The position numbers and the translations under genes are program-made. Of a stretch of DNA of 64,000 bases, positions 1 through 12,013 are shown in pieces. Source of the DNA: Coffea arabica (Eukaryota > Streptophyta > Magnoliopsida > Gentianales > Rubiaceae); contig NC_092322.1 in assembly GCF_036785885.1 (NCBI RefSeq), positions 34,431,994-34,495,993 of the forward strand, given 5' to 3'. The notes under the pieces are model-generated. The model saw only the letters and a list, made by a program, of their open reading frames with translations, was not told the origin of the DNA and searched no databases. Position 1 is the first letter of the stretch. Every line of letters begins with the position of its first letter.

Positions 1-558
1 TATGGGACAATATCGGCTAGGGTGTTAGAGTTGGTATCAAAACTTAGGTTTTAGATCTCTGTAGTATATCCTAAGCTTAAAGTTTAGGATACCGAACTGT
101 GGGATATTGTGAAGTTTAAGTGCAATATTAAGCATCTATGTTCATGATGGATAGTAAGATTTGATGTTTGAGGGTTTTTATATTGGGTTGGCGAGAAGAG
201 ATGAGAATTGTGTGAGATTGATTTGATTGGAAGAGTAATGGGCCAGTTTCTTGAACAACGATACTAGTTGATGCCTATGGGACTGACTTTGACTTTAACT
301 TTGCATTTGTAAGGAACTAGATATAATTCTTGGAGCGATTGCTTAAGTGGGGATCTTTTGAACTTTCTTTGACGGATGAACTTGGGGTTTAGAATCTACC
401 CTTGGAGAAATTGGGAAACCGTTGTCTCTTGTTTTGTTCTACATGTATGTATGTGTTTGCCGTGTTAAGCTAGAGTATACTCTTTGGATCAACAACCCGT
501 TCTAAAATCTTATGAAGGTGAGAATTTCAAGAACGAAATTCTGTTAAGAGAGGGAGAG
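1..558 (+). mobile_element. Remnant interior of a + strand Ty3/gypsy element (primer site to polypurine tract)
   Basis: Bases 31-46 (TTGGTATCAAAACTTA) look like the initiator-Met tRNA primer-binding site seen next to the other long LTRs in this window, so the bases before it are probably the last bases of a 5' LTR. About 500 bp later a purine run (about 546-558, AGAGAGGGAGAG) is followed directly by TGTGAAAACCC, the form of an LTR start. A normal interior is 5 kb or more, so gag and pol are almost wholly deleted. No reading frame is supported in the remaining interior. The orientation is opposite to the neighbouring chromovirus. Confidence 0.55.
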
Positions 559-1490
559 TGTGAAAACCCAAAAAAATAGGTTATATTTTATTTTATTTCT
601 TTGAATGCATTTTCTTTACTTTAAATTATTGTCTTAATGTCCTCGATATTTTATAAGTGACTCAAGTTTTTAAATCATTTTCCTTGAATAAGTTGATTCA
701 TGTTAAGTTCGTAGCACACTATGGACGTGGGACCCGCTAGCACAGTAAGTGCGATAAATTTTTAACAACTAGGTGAAGTTTTGTATAAAGAGATATTAGT
801 TATAAGGTGCTAAAGGATAATTAGAGATTAGTTAGAGAGATTAGCTTTGGAAGACAAAGAGATGAGATCAAACCCTAAAAGAGCCAAGTGTCGCGAAACC
901 GTTGGATGTTGGACTTTGACCAAGTCTTCTTAACTTTACTATAACCAAACATTGACTAAAATTTCCTCATTTCTTCCCATTTTTCTTAGTCTTGGCCGAA
1001 ATTCTTGAAAGGAAAAACCAGGGAGAGAAACTTCATCTTCAATCTCAACTTTCTTGCTTGAATCTTAAGTTCCAACCATAATTTGTGCAAACTACTCCAT
1101 AAAAGTGCTAAGTAAGGTAGATTTCAAGGTGTTGGTGGAGTGATTTTGGAGGAAGAAACCCTAAGCTTCCATCTTTCTTGAGGTTACAAGGTAAGTTTGC
1201 CAAGAAATCTCTCTTTGCTTTTAATACTACCATACTAGTGGTAGTTTTATGAGAAATTTCATGATTTGAAATGGTGTTATGGAAATTTTCAGTTTTATGG
1301 TGAAATTTCTACTCATATGTGATGCTTGAGGGTTGTCCATGTTTTGATAGCTTTGCTATGTGAAATATTGAGGTTTTATAGGCTAGTTTAACCATTGAGT
1401 TAGGAGCCTTAGTTGTGTTTTGGTACTTTGCCTAGTCCTTTTAAACTTAATCAAGTCTTCCACAGTTTTCTGAGAATGTGATGATGTTGT
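559..1490 (+). mobile_element. Partial 3' LTR of the + strand gypsy remnant
   Basis: The segment starts TGTGAAAACCC immediately after a polypurine tract, like the TGTGAGGACCC starts of the other LTRs here. The usual LTR end (GGGTGTCACA type) is absent. The sequence stops resembling an LTR near a run of about 22 T at 1490-1511, so it is truncated. A sequence fitting a splice donor (AAG|GTAAGT) lies near 1191, but nothing shows that it is used. Confidence 0.5.
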
Positions 1491-2410
1491 TTTTTTTTTT
1501 TTTTTTTTTTTGCTGAAATTCCATTCATTTCTTGCTTTGCACAGTTGCTACATAAAATTAGCAATATAGTAAATTTCTTCTCTTGTTCATACTTCCTAAA
1601 TTGATTCTAATCAAAGCCCAAAATTCCACCTGTGTACTTCTTTTCATCCCAATCTATAGGAAAGATTTCCATGCCGATTCTCTAGATTTACAAGAAAGCA
1701 TGCTCCAAATTTTTAGTAGCTTTACCACAAACACTTGCACCATGGATCAACTTTTTCGGTCATTTTGAATATCTCCGAAGTGGCAGGCAAGATACAATGT
1801 TAGTAGAGTTTTTAACGAATCAACCTATTTATGAACGTATTCGTATTCGACTCGTTCGAATTCAAAAAAAGTTTAATCATTTAATAATATTAGGTTTGTT
1901 TAATAATCGATCCAAACATGAACTTATTCGCGAACTATTTGAATTGTTCGTGAACACACATAAATTTAAATTTAAATACATTTAATATCATTAAATATAT
2001 ATTATATTTTATTTAAAAATTAATTATACATAAATTAGTATTATTTATTTCAATAAATAAATTAAACTTATTCTAAATAATGTATTATTTATTAAAAATA
2101 TAATTAAATCATCTTCAAAATCAAATTCAAGTTCGAGTTCGAATTCAAATATTTATACAAATAAACAAATCAAATTTAAACAATATTTATAATTCATTAA
2201 CATTCGAGTTGAACTCGAACGTTGTTCATATATTATACGAACAATGTCTGAACAGCAAGTATTTGCCTAGATTCGACTCATTAAAAGCTCTAAATGTAAG
2301 TATTTTCGCAATAAGTAATTCACTTTGTGCTTACATTCAATCCTGAAACTTGATTCCTCAGTTTTCAATTCCTTTGGTTGGAAGGATCAATGTTAATTAA
2401 GATGGTGATG
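1491..2410. other. T-tract and AT-rich intergenic DNA, no gene
   Basis: A run of about 22 T at 1490-1511 could be the poly(A) end of a - strand retroposon, but I found no target-site duplication to confirm this. From about 1800 to 2280 the DNA is very AT-rich with repeated TTCGAAT/GTTCGTGAAC-type short inverted motifs, which is typical of degenerate MITE-like plant repeats. The short ORFs here have low-complexity composition and are not supported as genes. Confidence 0.4.
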
Positions 2411-2752
2411 TCATCTTCCAAGAAGCCATAATGGTTGATCAAACAAGCATACATGCATTAGGCATTGTTGTTGCATCATTTGAGCTTGGCCTACGTGCAG
2501 ATAGTTGCAGCCAATCAGCATTGCCATCTTGGCTAAGAGGAGATAAAGAGGATTTAGTAATCTATATGAGGCTAGTGATATTTGTTCTACACGTTTGACC
2601 TCAGGTGTACCAAGTATGTGTTTATTTAACTGCAAAGGACTAACTACCTCTTCTCCTTGTGCTTTCTCACTACTAGGAAACCTATCTAGAAAATATCTTT
2701 CCCATTCTTTTTGCAGTCTAGCCACTTCTGAGCAAAACTCTACAATCATCAC
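2411..2752 (-). CDS. Unrecognised 113-codon ORF, possible gene fragment
   Basis: An open frame of 113 codons on the - strand with fairly ordinary amino-acid composition. The first third is charged and helix-like (ARLQKEWERYFLDRF), followed by a hydrophobic stretch around residues 66-84 (LLNPLYLLLAKMAMLIGC). I do not recognise the family. The frame starts among AT-rich repeats and ends about 550 bp before the LTR end at 2964. It may be the captured or decayed exon of a host gene, or chance. It has no clear promoter or neighbour that suggests a role. Confidence 0.2.
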   Translation of the reverse strand: MMIVEFCSEVARLQKEWERYFLDRFPSSEKAQGEEVVSPLQLNKHILGTPEVKRVEQISLASYRLLNPLYLLLAKMAMLIGCNYLHVGQAQMMQQQCLMHVCLFDQPLWLLGR

Positions 2753-2963
2753 AATCCCTCTGACAAGGTTTAATCCTACGCACCAAATTTTGAAAGCCTA
2801 AAGACCCCATTCTCTGCAAGTATATAAATCATTTATTAAGTACAAGGAATATTAGGTGTCGATTCCACAGGAAAGATTATCAATTATCGGTGATTTTCAA
2901 ATTCCTTTATAATTTAGACTATCACAAATAGAGCAAGCAAATCTATAGTAAAAATGACAACAA
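2753..2963. other. Intergenic spacer, no gene
   Basis: Short AT-rich stretch between the unrecognised ORF and the LTR end at 2964. The five bases before the LTR are AACAA. They cannot be tested as a target-site duplication because the other end of the element is truncated. Confidence 0.4.
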
Positions 2964-5900
2964 TGTAACACCCCCACCTCTCCCTAGGACGAACCTTAGA
3001 GTATCAGCTGAACGCCTGCCCAACACTCGTCAGGACTTACGCACTCGTTCAAACTTAATATAGAGCCACAGAACAACCATCAACTTAATTAAAATATATT
3101 TCGAATATACAAGCCACAACTTCTAAGACTAGCAATTATAATTACAATCCACCAACCAATAATAACAAAATTTACACTTTAAGAGTCACCAATTTCATAC
3201 AAAAGGTATACTAGCTTCCACCACAAGTCGCTAGTCTAGAACCTCCAATCCACCTCTAAAGTCTGTTAAGGAAAACAAACTTAAAGGGATGAGCGAATGC
3301 TCAGTGAGACCAAGAAAACTCAAACAAGCAAGCAAGTAGCACCTAATCAATCAAATAATATACTTGAAAGCAACTTTAAACATGAAGTTTCATTTACATA
3401 CATAAGTAGGAAATAACACACATGGAAGGATACAGGAGCACTTAGGAGCTATATCCACGTCTCGACTGATTCAAGCCATTTGGGGTTGACTCTTCGTCAA
3501 CTCCAGTAGTCATAGGATCGTAGCGCTCCACCTACTACCTCCATCCAACAACACTCACTTGGATCCGTAACCAAACATTCATGTAGTGGCGATACTATTT
3601 GAGTATGCCAAGTGAGATATCAAAAAATCAACCTATATCATTTCCTAAGATTCACCAAGTTTCTCAACCAAGCCCTTGCTGGCTCGAGTTACAAGGTTAG
3701 CCAATGGGTTGGGGTGTCCCCACAAACATGATTGGTCGATGAGATAACACTCCAATTGACTTAAAATCGTTCATAGCACTGAGTCGGGATGAGCGATACC
3801 TCCCACCCGAATAGAGTGTGATACATTCTGCCGTTCACTGCTCACGAGTTAGAATATTTTCAATACGAGTGCAAGTCATATACATTCATTTAACAAGTAT
3901 CATTCGATCACAAGAGAGAGAGGACGAGGGCGATAAAGTACACCCTCGACTTGGCAAGTTCACGTATCATATAGCACTTGTACAAATATTATTTCAATCA
4001 CATTAGCATTGAACATGCACTTGACGCTCACCAAAAGTTAAGGGCAAAATAAGAGCAAAGCGAGAAGTCAGATGAGCTCTTCGGCATTCTCGTGACCACC
4101 TGAGACATGCACAATCATGATTACTTAGGTATTCGACCAAAGTTAATAAGAAAAATATTTTCTCGCTACCCATTCTTAAGGTCACAAGTTCGAATCAAGT
4201 TAAAAGAGCATTTCTCGCTAAATCATTAAAATAATGCTCAAAGAGAACTCAAAGGTCGTTTTTTATTCAAGTCATGGTAAGTAAATCTCAATTCCAAAAG
4301 AAAGTACCATATTTACTTTTGGCACAAAAATTGAGAAAAAGGTAGATGATTTTCATCTCTCAAAACTTCTAATCTCATGTCCAAATTTTGGAATATAAAG
4401 AGCATTCACATTTTTCAAACTAATGGAGTCAAAATTCATTCCAAACTCCACTCGTTTTCATGGTAAATGTCAAAGGTAAAGGTTCCAAGTTTCGAGTATA
4501 AAACTAGTGAAATTCTCCAAGAATTACTCTAGTTAAACGCTCCCTTTTTAAAGTTCAATCTCATGGAAATCGAGAGCATAAGATTTAGGGGTTGAAGTTC
4601 CTTTCTCAAGTATGAAAAGAGGTGCTATTAACCAAGGAAGTTAGGCAACCAAGAGAATCATCAAAAGAGGATTAATCCTTTGGAAACTAAAATTCAAGAT
4701 GAAGGTTTAAAATTCAAAGAGACATTGTATCCAATCATGAAATTAAACTTAAAACGGACCCATAATCGCAAAGGAAGGTGGAAAGTTCTTAACAGAATAC
4801 TTTGTTTGAAACCAGAAAATTTCTAACTTGGTGCGACACTATTTGAAAAAATCATATCTTGAGTTCCGTAAGTCCAAAAATTGAAAACTTTATACCGTTG
4901 GAAACTAGATTTAATGCACTTTATAGAAGACACTTTTCTCAAACTCCAATTTAAAATTATTCAAATTTTAGTTCAAAATCACTGTTCCAGACAGGACATA
5001 GCAAAACAGGCTTGCAATTTTAGTAAAGTTTGAAAATTCGGCAAAATTCATAGAAATAGAATCTGATACGAACGGCACCAACCTTGTGATGCAACCCATA
5101 CAAAAAGGCTTGGATCTAGAAGGTAGAGACTCACGTTGAAGACGACGAACGCAGCGGATCACCTAAACCCGTTGATCACGTGGTCAATGAACCTCGGTAT
5201 TTGTAGAAGACGCCACAATCTAGCGCGATCCTAGATTGATAAGTCAATTGAATACTTAAGATATAGATCTAAGATATTCAAGGTGCTTCAATGAAGCTCT
5301 TGAGAGAACTCTCAATTGTAATTTTATTAATCGTCAAAAACTGAATGTAAACAACGACTTAAGGCTATTTGTAGCCGTAACCAAAACCTACTAAAGCGAG
5401 ACCCCCGTAACAGCTCAGCGTAGGGACTACAAAGGTGGCCCACATGGCCTAGCCTATGGCCAAAGACTAACAACGACTAAGGTCCAACCCATAGGCGTGT
5501 TGGATCTCTTTATTACATTCTACTAATTGATAATGGACCATGGGCCCGTGGCCGAATCTTGGGTAGCTAATCCTCTTGAATGGCCGCGAGTAAGATGACA
5601 TATCTAGATTCGTTGAGGCCCTCAATAGCCTTTGGCTCTCCACTGGACGCTCGGGCTGCACGAACCAATATTTATAGTGCTTCATTCAATCTCTTCGCGC
5701 GGGCTCGTGTCATGGGCCCCAATGGCACCTTCACTTGCTCCACTTGGATAGCCCTCTCGACCTCCTCATCAGAATCAGTCCTTGAAATTTATACCAGTAA
5801 TAGAACTCCAAAACTAGTTTCAAATGCAACAAACGGAACTTAATTCGGACCTTTCTACACCAAGACACAAAGGTTTTAAGAAATCTGAGTTTTGGAACCT

Positions 5901-7375
5901 GTTTCATGGAATTTCCAGTTTTAAGATACTTGATAGAGTTTCAAAATCTGATCATAACTAGAGTTACACAACTCAAAATTTAGCGTGGGTTGTGGGTTGA
6001 AAATTAGGTTTAAAATTCTAAAAATCACTAGAAAGAACTGTCTTAAAATTCGTTTTGCAAGATAGGTGAAATTGAGTTACAAACTGCAGCGATGACTGTT
6101 TCTTGGATGAAAGCAGTGAGAAAATCAGTCATCTTTGCCGGTTCACTATGGCTCATCAAAAATGAATTAGGGGGTGCATTTTATACCTTTGGAAAGCGCT
6201 CGGAGTCTAATTTTGGATGCCACAAATGACACTTGATTTGAACTCCCAGACAAAAGGTTATGGGCCAAAACGTGAACACTAGTCGGGTCTCTTGATAAGA
6301 AAATTTTTCAAATTTGCAACCTCACTTTCCCTTACTCTAACTCAACCAATTGTAAAGTTTTTTAGGAGATATTTAACACACATAAACACTATCATATAAC
6401 AAACATTATAGCACTAAAACAACAACAAAATTTGAAATTAACATAAGGAATTCAACCAGCCAAAATTTGGACAGCAAGCCTCTACCATTCTTCAAGTTTT
6501 CTTTTCAACTTTCCAACCAAAACTAAGTCATAATTGCTTAAAACAAGCACCAAACAAACAAGTAAACACACAATAATCCTCAAGGCCTCTACCTATGAAA
6601 CCATCTCAAGTCCTCTATCTAGTGTCAAGGTTCTTGTGAACCCATCAACAGCCTAAAGATTAACTAGATAGAACTATCTAACTACTATAAGTTGAGAGGA
6701 AAAGATGAGAGCTTTGGAGGATTACCTTACTTCCAAGAATGAAGACCAACCACTAGTGTATAAGCTCTTAAACCACCAAAGTTCCTTCCTCCTTCAAGTC
6801 ACCCTTCAAACTTGTGTGATGAACCAAGAAAAGAAGCAAGTTTGGAGTGTCTTCTTGGAGCAAAAATGGAAGAAAGCTAACTGAAATTTTGTTGAGAAAT
6901 AGTGGAGGAAGAGTCAGCCAAGTGGAGAAGAAGAAGAAAGGGTTTGTGTAGTTAGGTGGTGAAGTGATGGAATGAAAAGGAAGAAATGACATAAAGGTGC
7001 TTTGGTACCCAAAAGTTAACAAATGAATAGGAGGCCATTTGTGCTCCTAATTGAGCTTAATTAACTCACTCACCTCTAATCTCTCAATTAACTTTTCTTA
7101 ATCTACTATTGATCATCCTTAATTCTCCAAGATTATTGCACTCTCGGATAGAATGTTGTCTCGAAAAATGTGAAATAGCTATTTCTTACTAAACGAGTTG
7201 CAGAAAAATTAATTTTACTAGCGAAACGTTTTAAAACATAAAACGAGACATTGATCCATGCAAATAAAATTAAAATGAATGAAATAAATTAATCGAAGTA
7301 AACCAATAATTAAATAAGTAAATAAGCCAGTAATATAAAATAAAAGAAAGTAAAATCAAAATTCGGGTCCTCACA
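2964..7375 (-). mobile_element. 3' LTR of the Tekay/Del-like chromovirus, about 3.7 kb plus a nested solo LTR
   Basis: On the - strand the LTR starts TGTGAGGACCCG at 7375, directly after the polypurine tract, and ends at 2964 (plus strand TGTAACACCCCCACC). The first 230 bp or so from 2964 match 12946-13195, the stub of the 5' LTR, which fixes it as an LTR. The total is 4412 bp. Removing the nested element at 5064-5771 and one TSD copy leaves about 3.7 kb, close to the 3917-bp and 4026-bp relatives at 14255-18171 and 53154-57179. LTRs this long are known in the Tekay/Del chromovirus lineage. ORFs inside it are not conserved. Confidence 0.85.
5064..5771 (-). mobile_element. Solo LTR of a second gypsy family, TSD GAATC, nested in the long LTR
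   Basis: It begins TGATACGAAC and ends CCTCATCA, with the 5-bp duplication GAATC at 5059-5063 and 5772-5776. Length is 708 bp. It resembles 25516-26288 along its first 200 bp or more (shared blocks such as CTAGATTGATAAGTCA). Read on the - strand it carries a peptide tail of the form VPLGPMTRARAKRLNEAL, as the other copy does; here a TAA stop follows. That tail is the type seen at the C-terminus of many plant gypsy polyproteins, so the frame of the parent element probably ran into its LTR. Joining the flanks restores a sequence like the homologous LTRs. Confidence 0.85.
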
Positions 7376-7390
7376 TCCTCCCCCCCTTAA
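7376..7390 (-). other. Polypurine tract of the chromovirus
   Basis: On the - strand this reads TTAAGGGGGGGAGGA and abuts the LTR start TGTGAGG, the expected place for plus-strand priming. The G run is longer than in the sister element at 50683-50697 (TTAAGGAGAAAAGGA). The pol frame reads through it into the LTR, whereas in the sister the frame would stop at TGA inside the LTR start. Confidence 0.75.
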
Positions 7391-7756
7391 AAGAATTTCG
7401 TTCTCGAAATTCATACATTGATTCAGAAACAACTCTAGATACTTCTTTCGGATCTCCTCTTCTATTTCACAAGTCGTTTCCTCCATTCCATGATTCCTCC
7501 ATGAGACATTCACTAGAGGGATTTGCTTGCGTCTTAATTCCTTCACTTTTTGATTGAAAAGTCTTACCGGCCTTTCTTCATATGACAAATTCTCATCAAT
7601 CTCTACTTCTTCCAGTTGTAACACATGGGATGGGTCGAGATGATATTTCTTAAGTATGGAGACATGGAAAACATCATGAATTCTGGACAAATTTAAAGGC
7701 AATTCCAACTTGTAAGCCACATTTCCTACGCACTGGATAACCTTATAGGGTTCCAC
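7391..7756 (-). pseudogene. Chromovirus pol C-terminus: integrase tail with chromodomain-like end
   Basis: The open segment contains NVAYKLELP, then SRIHDVFHVSILKKY, then YEERPVRLF and VKELRRKQIPLVNVSWRNHG, ending in EEIRKKYLELF. This order is the integrase C-terminal region and degenerate chromodomain of plant Tekay/Del-type chromoviruses. The domain is thought to steer integration to particular chromatin. It follows the integrase core upstream on the same strand after a stop. Frame continuity into the LTR is probably a secondary G-run indel. The family call rests on motif recognition only. Confidence 0.8.
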
Positions 7757-8640
7757 AAATTTCAGTTACAACTTTTTCCCTTTTCCCGCCATTAGACTTA
7801 CTTTCAAGGGTGTAATTTTAAGAAATACTTTATCTCCAACCTCGAATTTCAAATTTTTTCTTCGATTATTCGCATAACTCTTTTGGCGGTTTTGAACTGT
7901 TCGAATCCTCTGACGTATCAGTTTCACCTTCTTATAAACTTACTCAACCCAAGGTATAGTAGTCGGGTCTAAAATCTTCTTTTCTCCAATTTCGTCCCAA
8001 TGAATAGGAGATCTACACTTTCGACCATAAAGAGATTCGTAAGGAGCCATTTATACTGAAGATTGAGAACTGTTATTATAAGCAAATTCCACCAACATAA
8101 GGTACTGACTCCAATTTTCTCCAAAATCCACAATACATGACCTCAACATATCTTTTAGGGTGTGAATTGTCCTTTTCGATTATCTATCAGTCTGCGAATG
8201 GTAAGTGGTACTAAAATTCAACTTAGTCCCTAGACTTTCTTGCATCTTTTGCCAAAATTGAGACACAAATCTAGGGTCCCGATCTGAGACTATACTCAAC
8301 GGTATCCCATGCAACATTATAATTTTGTCCAAATACAACTTAGTCAACTTTTTCAAGGAGTATTTTATATTAATCGGTAAAAAGTGAGCAGATTTGGTCA
8401 ATCGATCCACTATTACCCAAATAGCGTCGTGCCCTCTCTGAATCCTTGGTAGCTCTTATACGAAATCCATTGTGATATTTTTTCACTTCCACTCAGGTAT
8501 CTCCAACGGTTGTAATAATTCAGATGATTTTTGGTGCTCGACCTTAACCTGCTGGCAAGTGAGACAAGCTTGAACAAATTAAGTATTTCTCTCTTCGTAT
8601 TCTCCCACCAATAAAGATTTTTCAAGTCTTAATACATCTT
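7757..8640 (-). pseudogene. Chromovirus integrase (zinc-binding part and DDE core), inactivated
   Basis: On the - strand one can read a HHCC-type zinc region (HPGDNKMY, YWW, and CLTCQQVKVEH in another frame), then the core with VIVDRLTKSAHF, SIVSDRDPRF and QTDR followed by a stop and SKRTIHTLKDML. The first two acidic residues of the D,D-35-E triad are present. The third position, normally Glu in SERT, is Lys (AAA), so the triad is broken. Stops at about 8179 and frame changes near 8412 and 8626 separate the pieces. Integrase would insert element cDNA into the nuclear genome; this copy cannot. Confidence 0.85.
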
Positions 8641-9056
8641 ATTATCTCCAGGGTGCATCATATATTTAGAACGATGAGTTTTGTCCAAAATTTCCTTCTT
8701 TAAACCTTCATCTATTGGCACCACTAGGCGATTTTTAAATTTTAACACTCCATCAGTCCCCAAATTGAAGTCAGACTTTTCTCCTTTTTGAACTTTCTTA
8801 ACCTATTTTTACACTTCAGGGTCTCCTTTTTAAACTTCTTTGATTCGATCTAACAAGGTAGACCTCACAGTAATATTTTCAAAATTACCCTCTGTTGTTC
8901 AAGACGCGGATTCCAAACACTAATTTCTTTTAGCATTGTGCCATTCTCTCACTCTTAAACTGGCCATTTGCACCTTGCGACTTAAGGCATCCACCACTCA
9001 TTAGCTTTTTCAGGATGGTAGTTAAGGGTACAATCATAATCTTCCAAAAATTTCAC
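8641..9056 (-). pseudogene. Chromovirus RNase H-integrase linker, decayed
   Basis: This stretch links RNase H to the integrase zinc region. Pieces such as LGTDGVLKFKNRLVVP and DEGLKKEIL are recognisable on the - strand, interrupted by stops and frame changes. They match the usual linker found between these domains in plant gypsy pol. Confidence 0.65.
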
Positions 9057-9632
9057 TCATCTACGTTGCCTCAAATTCAACTCTTTTTGGGAAAATAAAT
9101 ATTTAAGACTCTTGTGATCAGTGAAAATTGCAAAAGTCACTCCATATAAATAATGTCTCAACTTTTTCAAGGCAAACACTACTGTCACTAACTCCAAGTC
9201 ATGTGTCGGATAATTCTGTTCATGAGATTTCAACTTATGAGAGGCATACACAATCATTTTTCCACTTTGCATTAATACACACCCTAAACCATCCTTTGAA
9301 GCATCTATATAAACCACAAAATCATCTCCTCCACTCGACAATGCTAACACAGGTGCCTCGGTCAAACACCTTTTTAACTCTTGAAACTCTTTCTCGCATT
9401 TAGAATCCCAAATGAATTTACCATACTTCTTAGTCAACTCAATTAAGGGTTTTGCAATTTTAGAAAAGTTTTTGATAAACCGATGGTAATATTCGATTAA
9501 TTCTAAGAAACTCCGAATTTCGGTAGAATTTTCTGATCGTTTCCACTTAGAAACAGCTTTTACCTTAGTTGGATCCACAGTAATTCTTTCCTTAGAGATT
9601 ATATGATCTAAAAGGCAACTTCTTCCAACCAA
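9057..9632 (-). pseudogene. Chromovirus RT connection and RNase H domain
   Basis: This 191-codon open stretch starts near [18 protein letters not shown], the palm/thumb end of gypsy RT. It continues through [20 protein letters not shown] and into RNase [17 protein letters not shown] (first catalytic Asp region), [35 protein letters not shown] and [10 protein letters not shown]. These are in the order expected for the plant Ty3/gypsy RNase H. Several family-typical residues are changed (for example LGLAGYY to LELIEYY), showing decay although this segment has no internal stop. Confidence 0.88.
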
Positions 9633-9693
9633 AGCTCATATTTATTGAACTTAGCAAAAAATTTGTACTCTCTCAGGATTTGCAAAACTATTC

Positions 9694-10185
9694 TCAGGTG
9701 TCATTCATGATCTTCTCGGACTTTAAGTACACTAATATATTATCAATGAATACCACCACAAATTGATCCAAATATGGCTTAAAAATCGGATGCATCAAGT
9801 CCATAAATGCTGCTGGCGTATTAGTTAACCTAAAGGGCATCACTGCAAATTCAAAGTGCCCATATCTTGAACTGAAAGCGGTCTTAGGCACATCAGCTTC
9901 TAGAATCCTCAATTGGTAATATCCTTGCCTCAAATCTAATTTGGAAAATAACACTGTCCCTTACAACTGATCAAATAGCTCATCTATGTGAGACAGGGGG
10001 TATTTGTTCTTAATAGTCATATCATTCAAGTCTCGATAGTTTATGCATAGTCTCAAACTCCCATATTTCTTCTTAATAAAGAGCACTGGAGCTCTCCATG
10101 GTGAGTCACTTTCTTTGATAAAATCTCTTCCAAATAAATCTTGTGATTGCAATTTCAATTCCTTTAATTTAGTTGGAGCCATCAT
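9694..10185 (-). pseudogene. Chromovirus reverse transcriptase palm, catalytic box mutated
   Basis: Two open pieces (10185-9961 and 9954-9694) are separated by a stop just before [17 protein letters not shown]. They carry [47 protein letters not shown] (motif A, Asp kept), [17 protein letters not shown] and [10 protein letters not shown]. The last is the FIDDILVY box with the second catalytic Asp changed to Asn (AAT for GAT), so the polymerase would be dead even without the stop. Reverse transcriptase would have copied the element RNA into cDNA. Confidence 0.9.
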
Positions 10186-10300
10186 GTAAGGTATCTTATA
10201 GATAGAGCCGTCCCCGGAACCACATCAATTTTAAACACTATTTTCCTTTTCGAAGGTAACGTCTCTAATTCCTCGAAAAAGATGTCGAAAAACTCATTCA

Positions 10301-10858
10301 TTACCGGCACGTTTTCCAATTCACCTTATCCTCAGGTGTATTGATAAGAAAAGTTAGATATCCTTTAATTCCTTTACTCAATAATTTCCTAACTTGAATC
10401 CTCGAAATTAAATCAAACGATGCTAGTCCACCCCTCACATCTAATTTTAAAGTTGCTTCCCCAGGAATGTGTAACTCTACTAGTTTCATCTTACAATCCA
10501 ATTGAGCATGATATTGAGCTAACCAATCCATTTCAAGTATCATGTCATATCTCTTAATTGCTAGACTCATTAAATCCACCAACAACCTACTTTCACCAAC
10601 CCAAATCTCACAATTCCTATAAATTTTATTAGCAATAAGGCATAGGTTCCCCGTAGGAGTCTTAACTTTTAAATCATAAGTCAAGAATTCACACTTTACA
10701 TCTATACCTTTCATAAAATTAGAATCTGCGAAAGAATGGGTTAGCCCGAGATCAATTAAAACTCTAGTTAGGCGATAAAAAATGGGAATCGTACCTTCCA
10801 CTACTTCAGTTGGGTTAAGAATTTGCTGATTGTCTAAGGCGTAAACCCTAGTTAGCAT
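10301..10858 (-). pseudogene. Chromovirus aspartic protease region
   Basis: This 185-codon open stretch contains RVYALDNQQILNPTEVVEGT, then VLIDLGLTHSF and later YDMILEMDWLAQYHAQLDC and DVRGGLASFDLIS. The layout is that of the gypsy retropepsin (RVP_2 type), with the active-site loop normally written D-S-G-A-T-H-S-F. Here the Asp is kept but the next positions are altered to D-L-G-L. It sits directly behind the gag zinc-knuckle region, as in a single gag-pol frame, and before RT with a decayed linker at 10186-10300. Confidence 0.85.
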
Positions 10859-12013
10859 TTTCGGTCGGCTCCCTCCGGCACTTGACTATTTTGAAGCAGA
10901 CCTAGCAAGTTGTGGGGTATTTCCTCCTTCTTTAGAGGCATTAGGGCAACTAGAAATCTGATGCTCGGCACTACCGCAAATCAGATATTTTCCTTACTTT
11001 CTCCAACACTTGGTTTCAGTGTGGTTAGGCTTGTTACAATATCCATAAATGACACGATGGGTCATGACCTAACTAGCTTGAAAACCTCCTTTTTGCTGAT
11101 TTCGTTCACTCTGATTCTCTTTTGGCGGGGCTCCCCTTGATGGAGCTCCTCTGGGTTTTCCGGGCTTTCTTACTCCTCCAACCCCTCTTCCTATCTTAAG
11201 GGGTTGGGTAGATTTTTCGGACGAATCAGGGGTGTTACTTGAGTTACCCTTCTTTTTAGCGTGAAAAGTTTTAGATTGGGATTTAGTATTTTCTACCCTC
11301 TATGCCTTCTCCAAGGCATCCGTAAAAGTTGTGATTTAGGCGGCTGTTAGGGATTCTTGAATTTTTGCATTTAACTCCTGAATAAAACTCTTTATTCTTT
11401 TACGCTCCATGACCACAAGCTCAGGGGCAAATTTGAAAAGTTTAATGAACTGCTCCTCATACTCGGCCACTCTTAGTAACCCTTGTTTCAAATTAATAAA
11501 GTCATCCTCCCTCTTTTCTTGTATCATAGGCGGAAGAAATTTGGCATTGAACTCTCTCTCAAAATTTACCCAAATCCAGGGGATATGTTCTCTTTCCCAC
11601 TTCGCCCTGACAACGTTCCACCAAGAGCAGGTGAATTTCTCAAACTGAAAAACGGCAAAATTCACTTGCCTTTTCTCGACAGAATTTAAAATAGAAAAAA
11701 TATCCACCATCCTTTCAAACCCTATCTCGGGATCAGACCCTTCACGAAACCTAGGTGAGGCGAATTTCAAGAAGCGCTCTAAAACTCTATCTTCACCCCT
11801 CTCTTGATTCCTAATTTGGTTGACTGGCTCAGAGTCTTATTGTTTAACTAAACGCTCGAGAACCTTATATGTGGTTAAGGACGGTAGCCACTTAGTCACC
11901 CTCTTCGTTCCTAGGATTTTGGTTTGGACCAGTCTAGATCCTTCACCTTTCTTGGGAGTGCGGGATTGCCGAATCCCACGCCCACGCCTCCCTCTATGTT
12001 CTCGCCAATCCAT
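10859..12013 (-). pseudogene. Chromovirus gag with decayed zinc knuckles
   Basis: The start codon at 12013 begins an Arg/Gly-rich leader (RRGRGRG type). The capsid-like retrotransposon gag domain follows at 11770-11336: FASPRFREGSDPEIGFERMV, FEREFNAKFLPPMIQEKRED and LLRVAEYEEQFIKLFKFAPELV. Zinc-knuckle remnants lie near 10915-11045, with one Cys of each knuckle changed to Tyr (GYC preceded by Tyr, and KYLICGSAEH). Stops and frame changes occur between the leader and the capsid part. Gag would form the particle around element RNA. The sister copy at 51195-52359 allows the frame to be followed. Confidence 0.85.

Noticed and set aside
5580..5843. 87-codon + strand ORF at the solo LTR
   Set aside because: It crosses the element border and is antisense to the recognised polyprotein tail.
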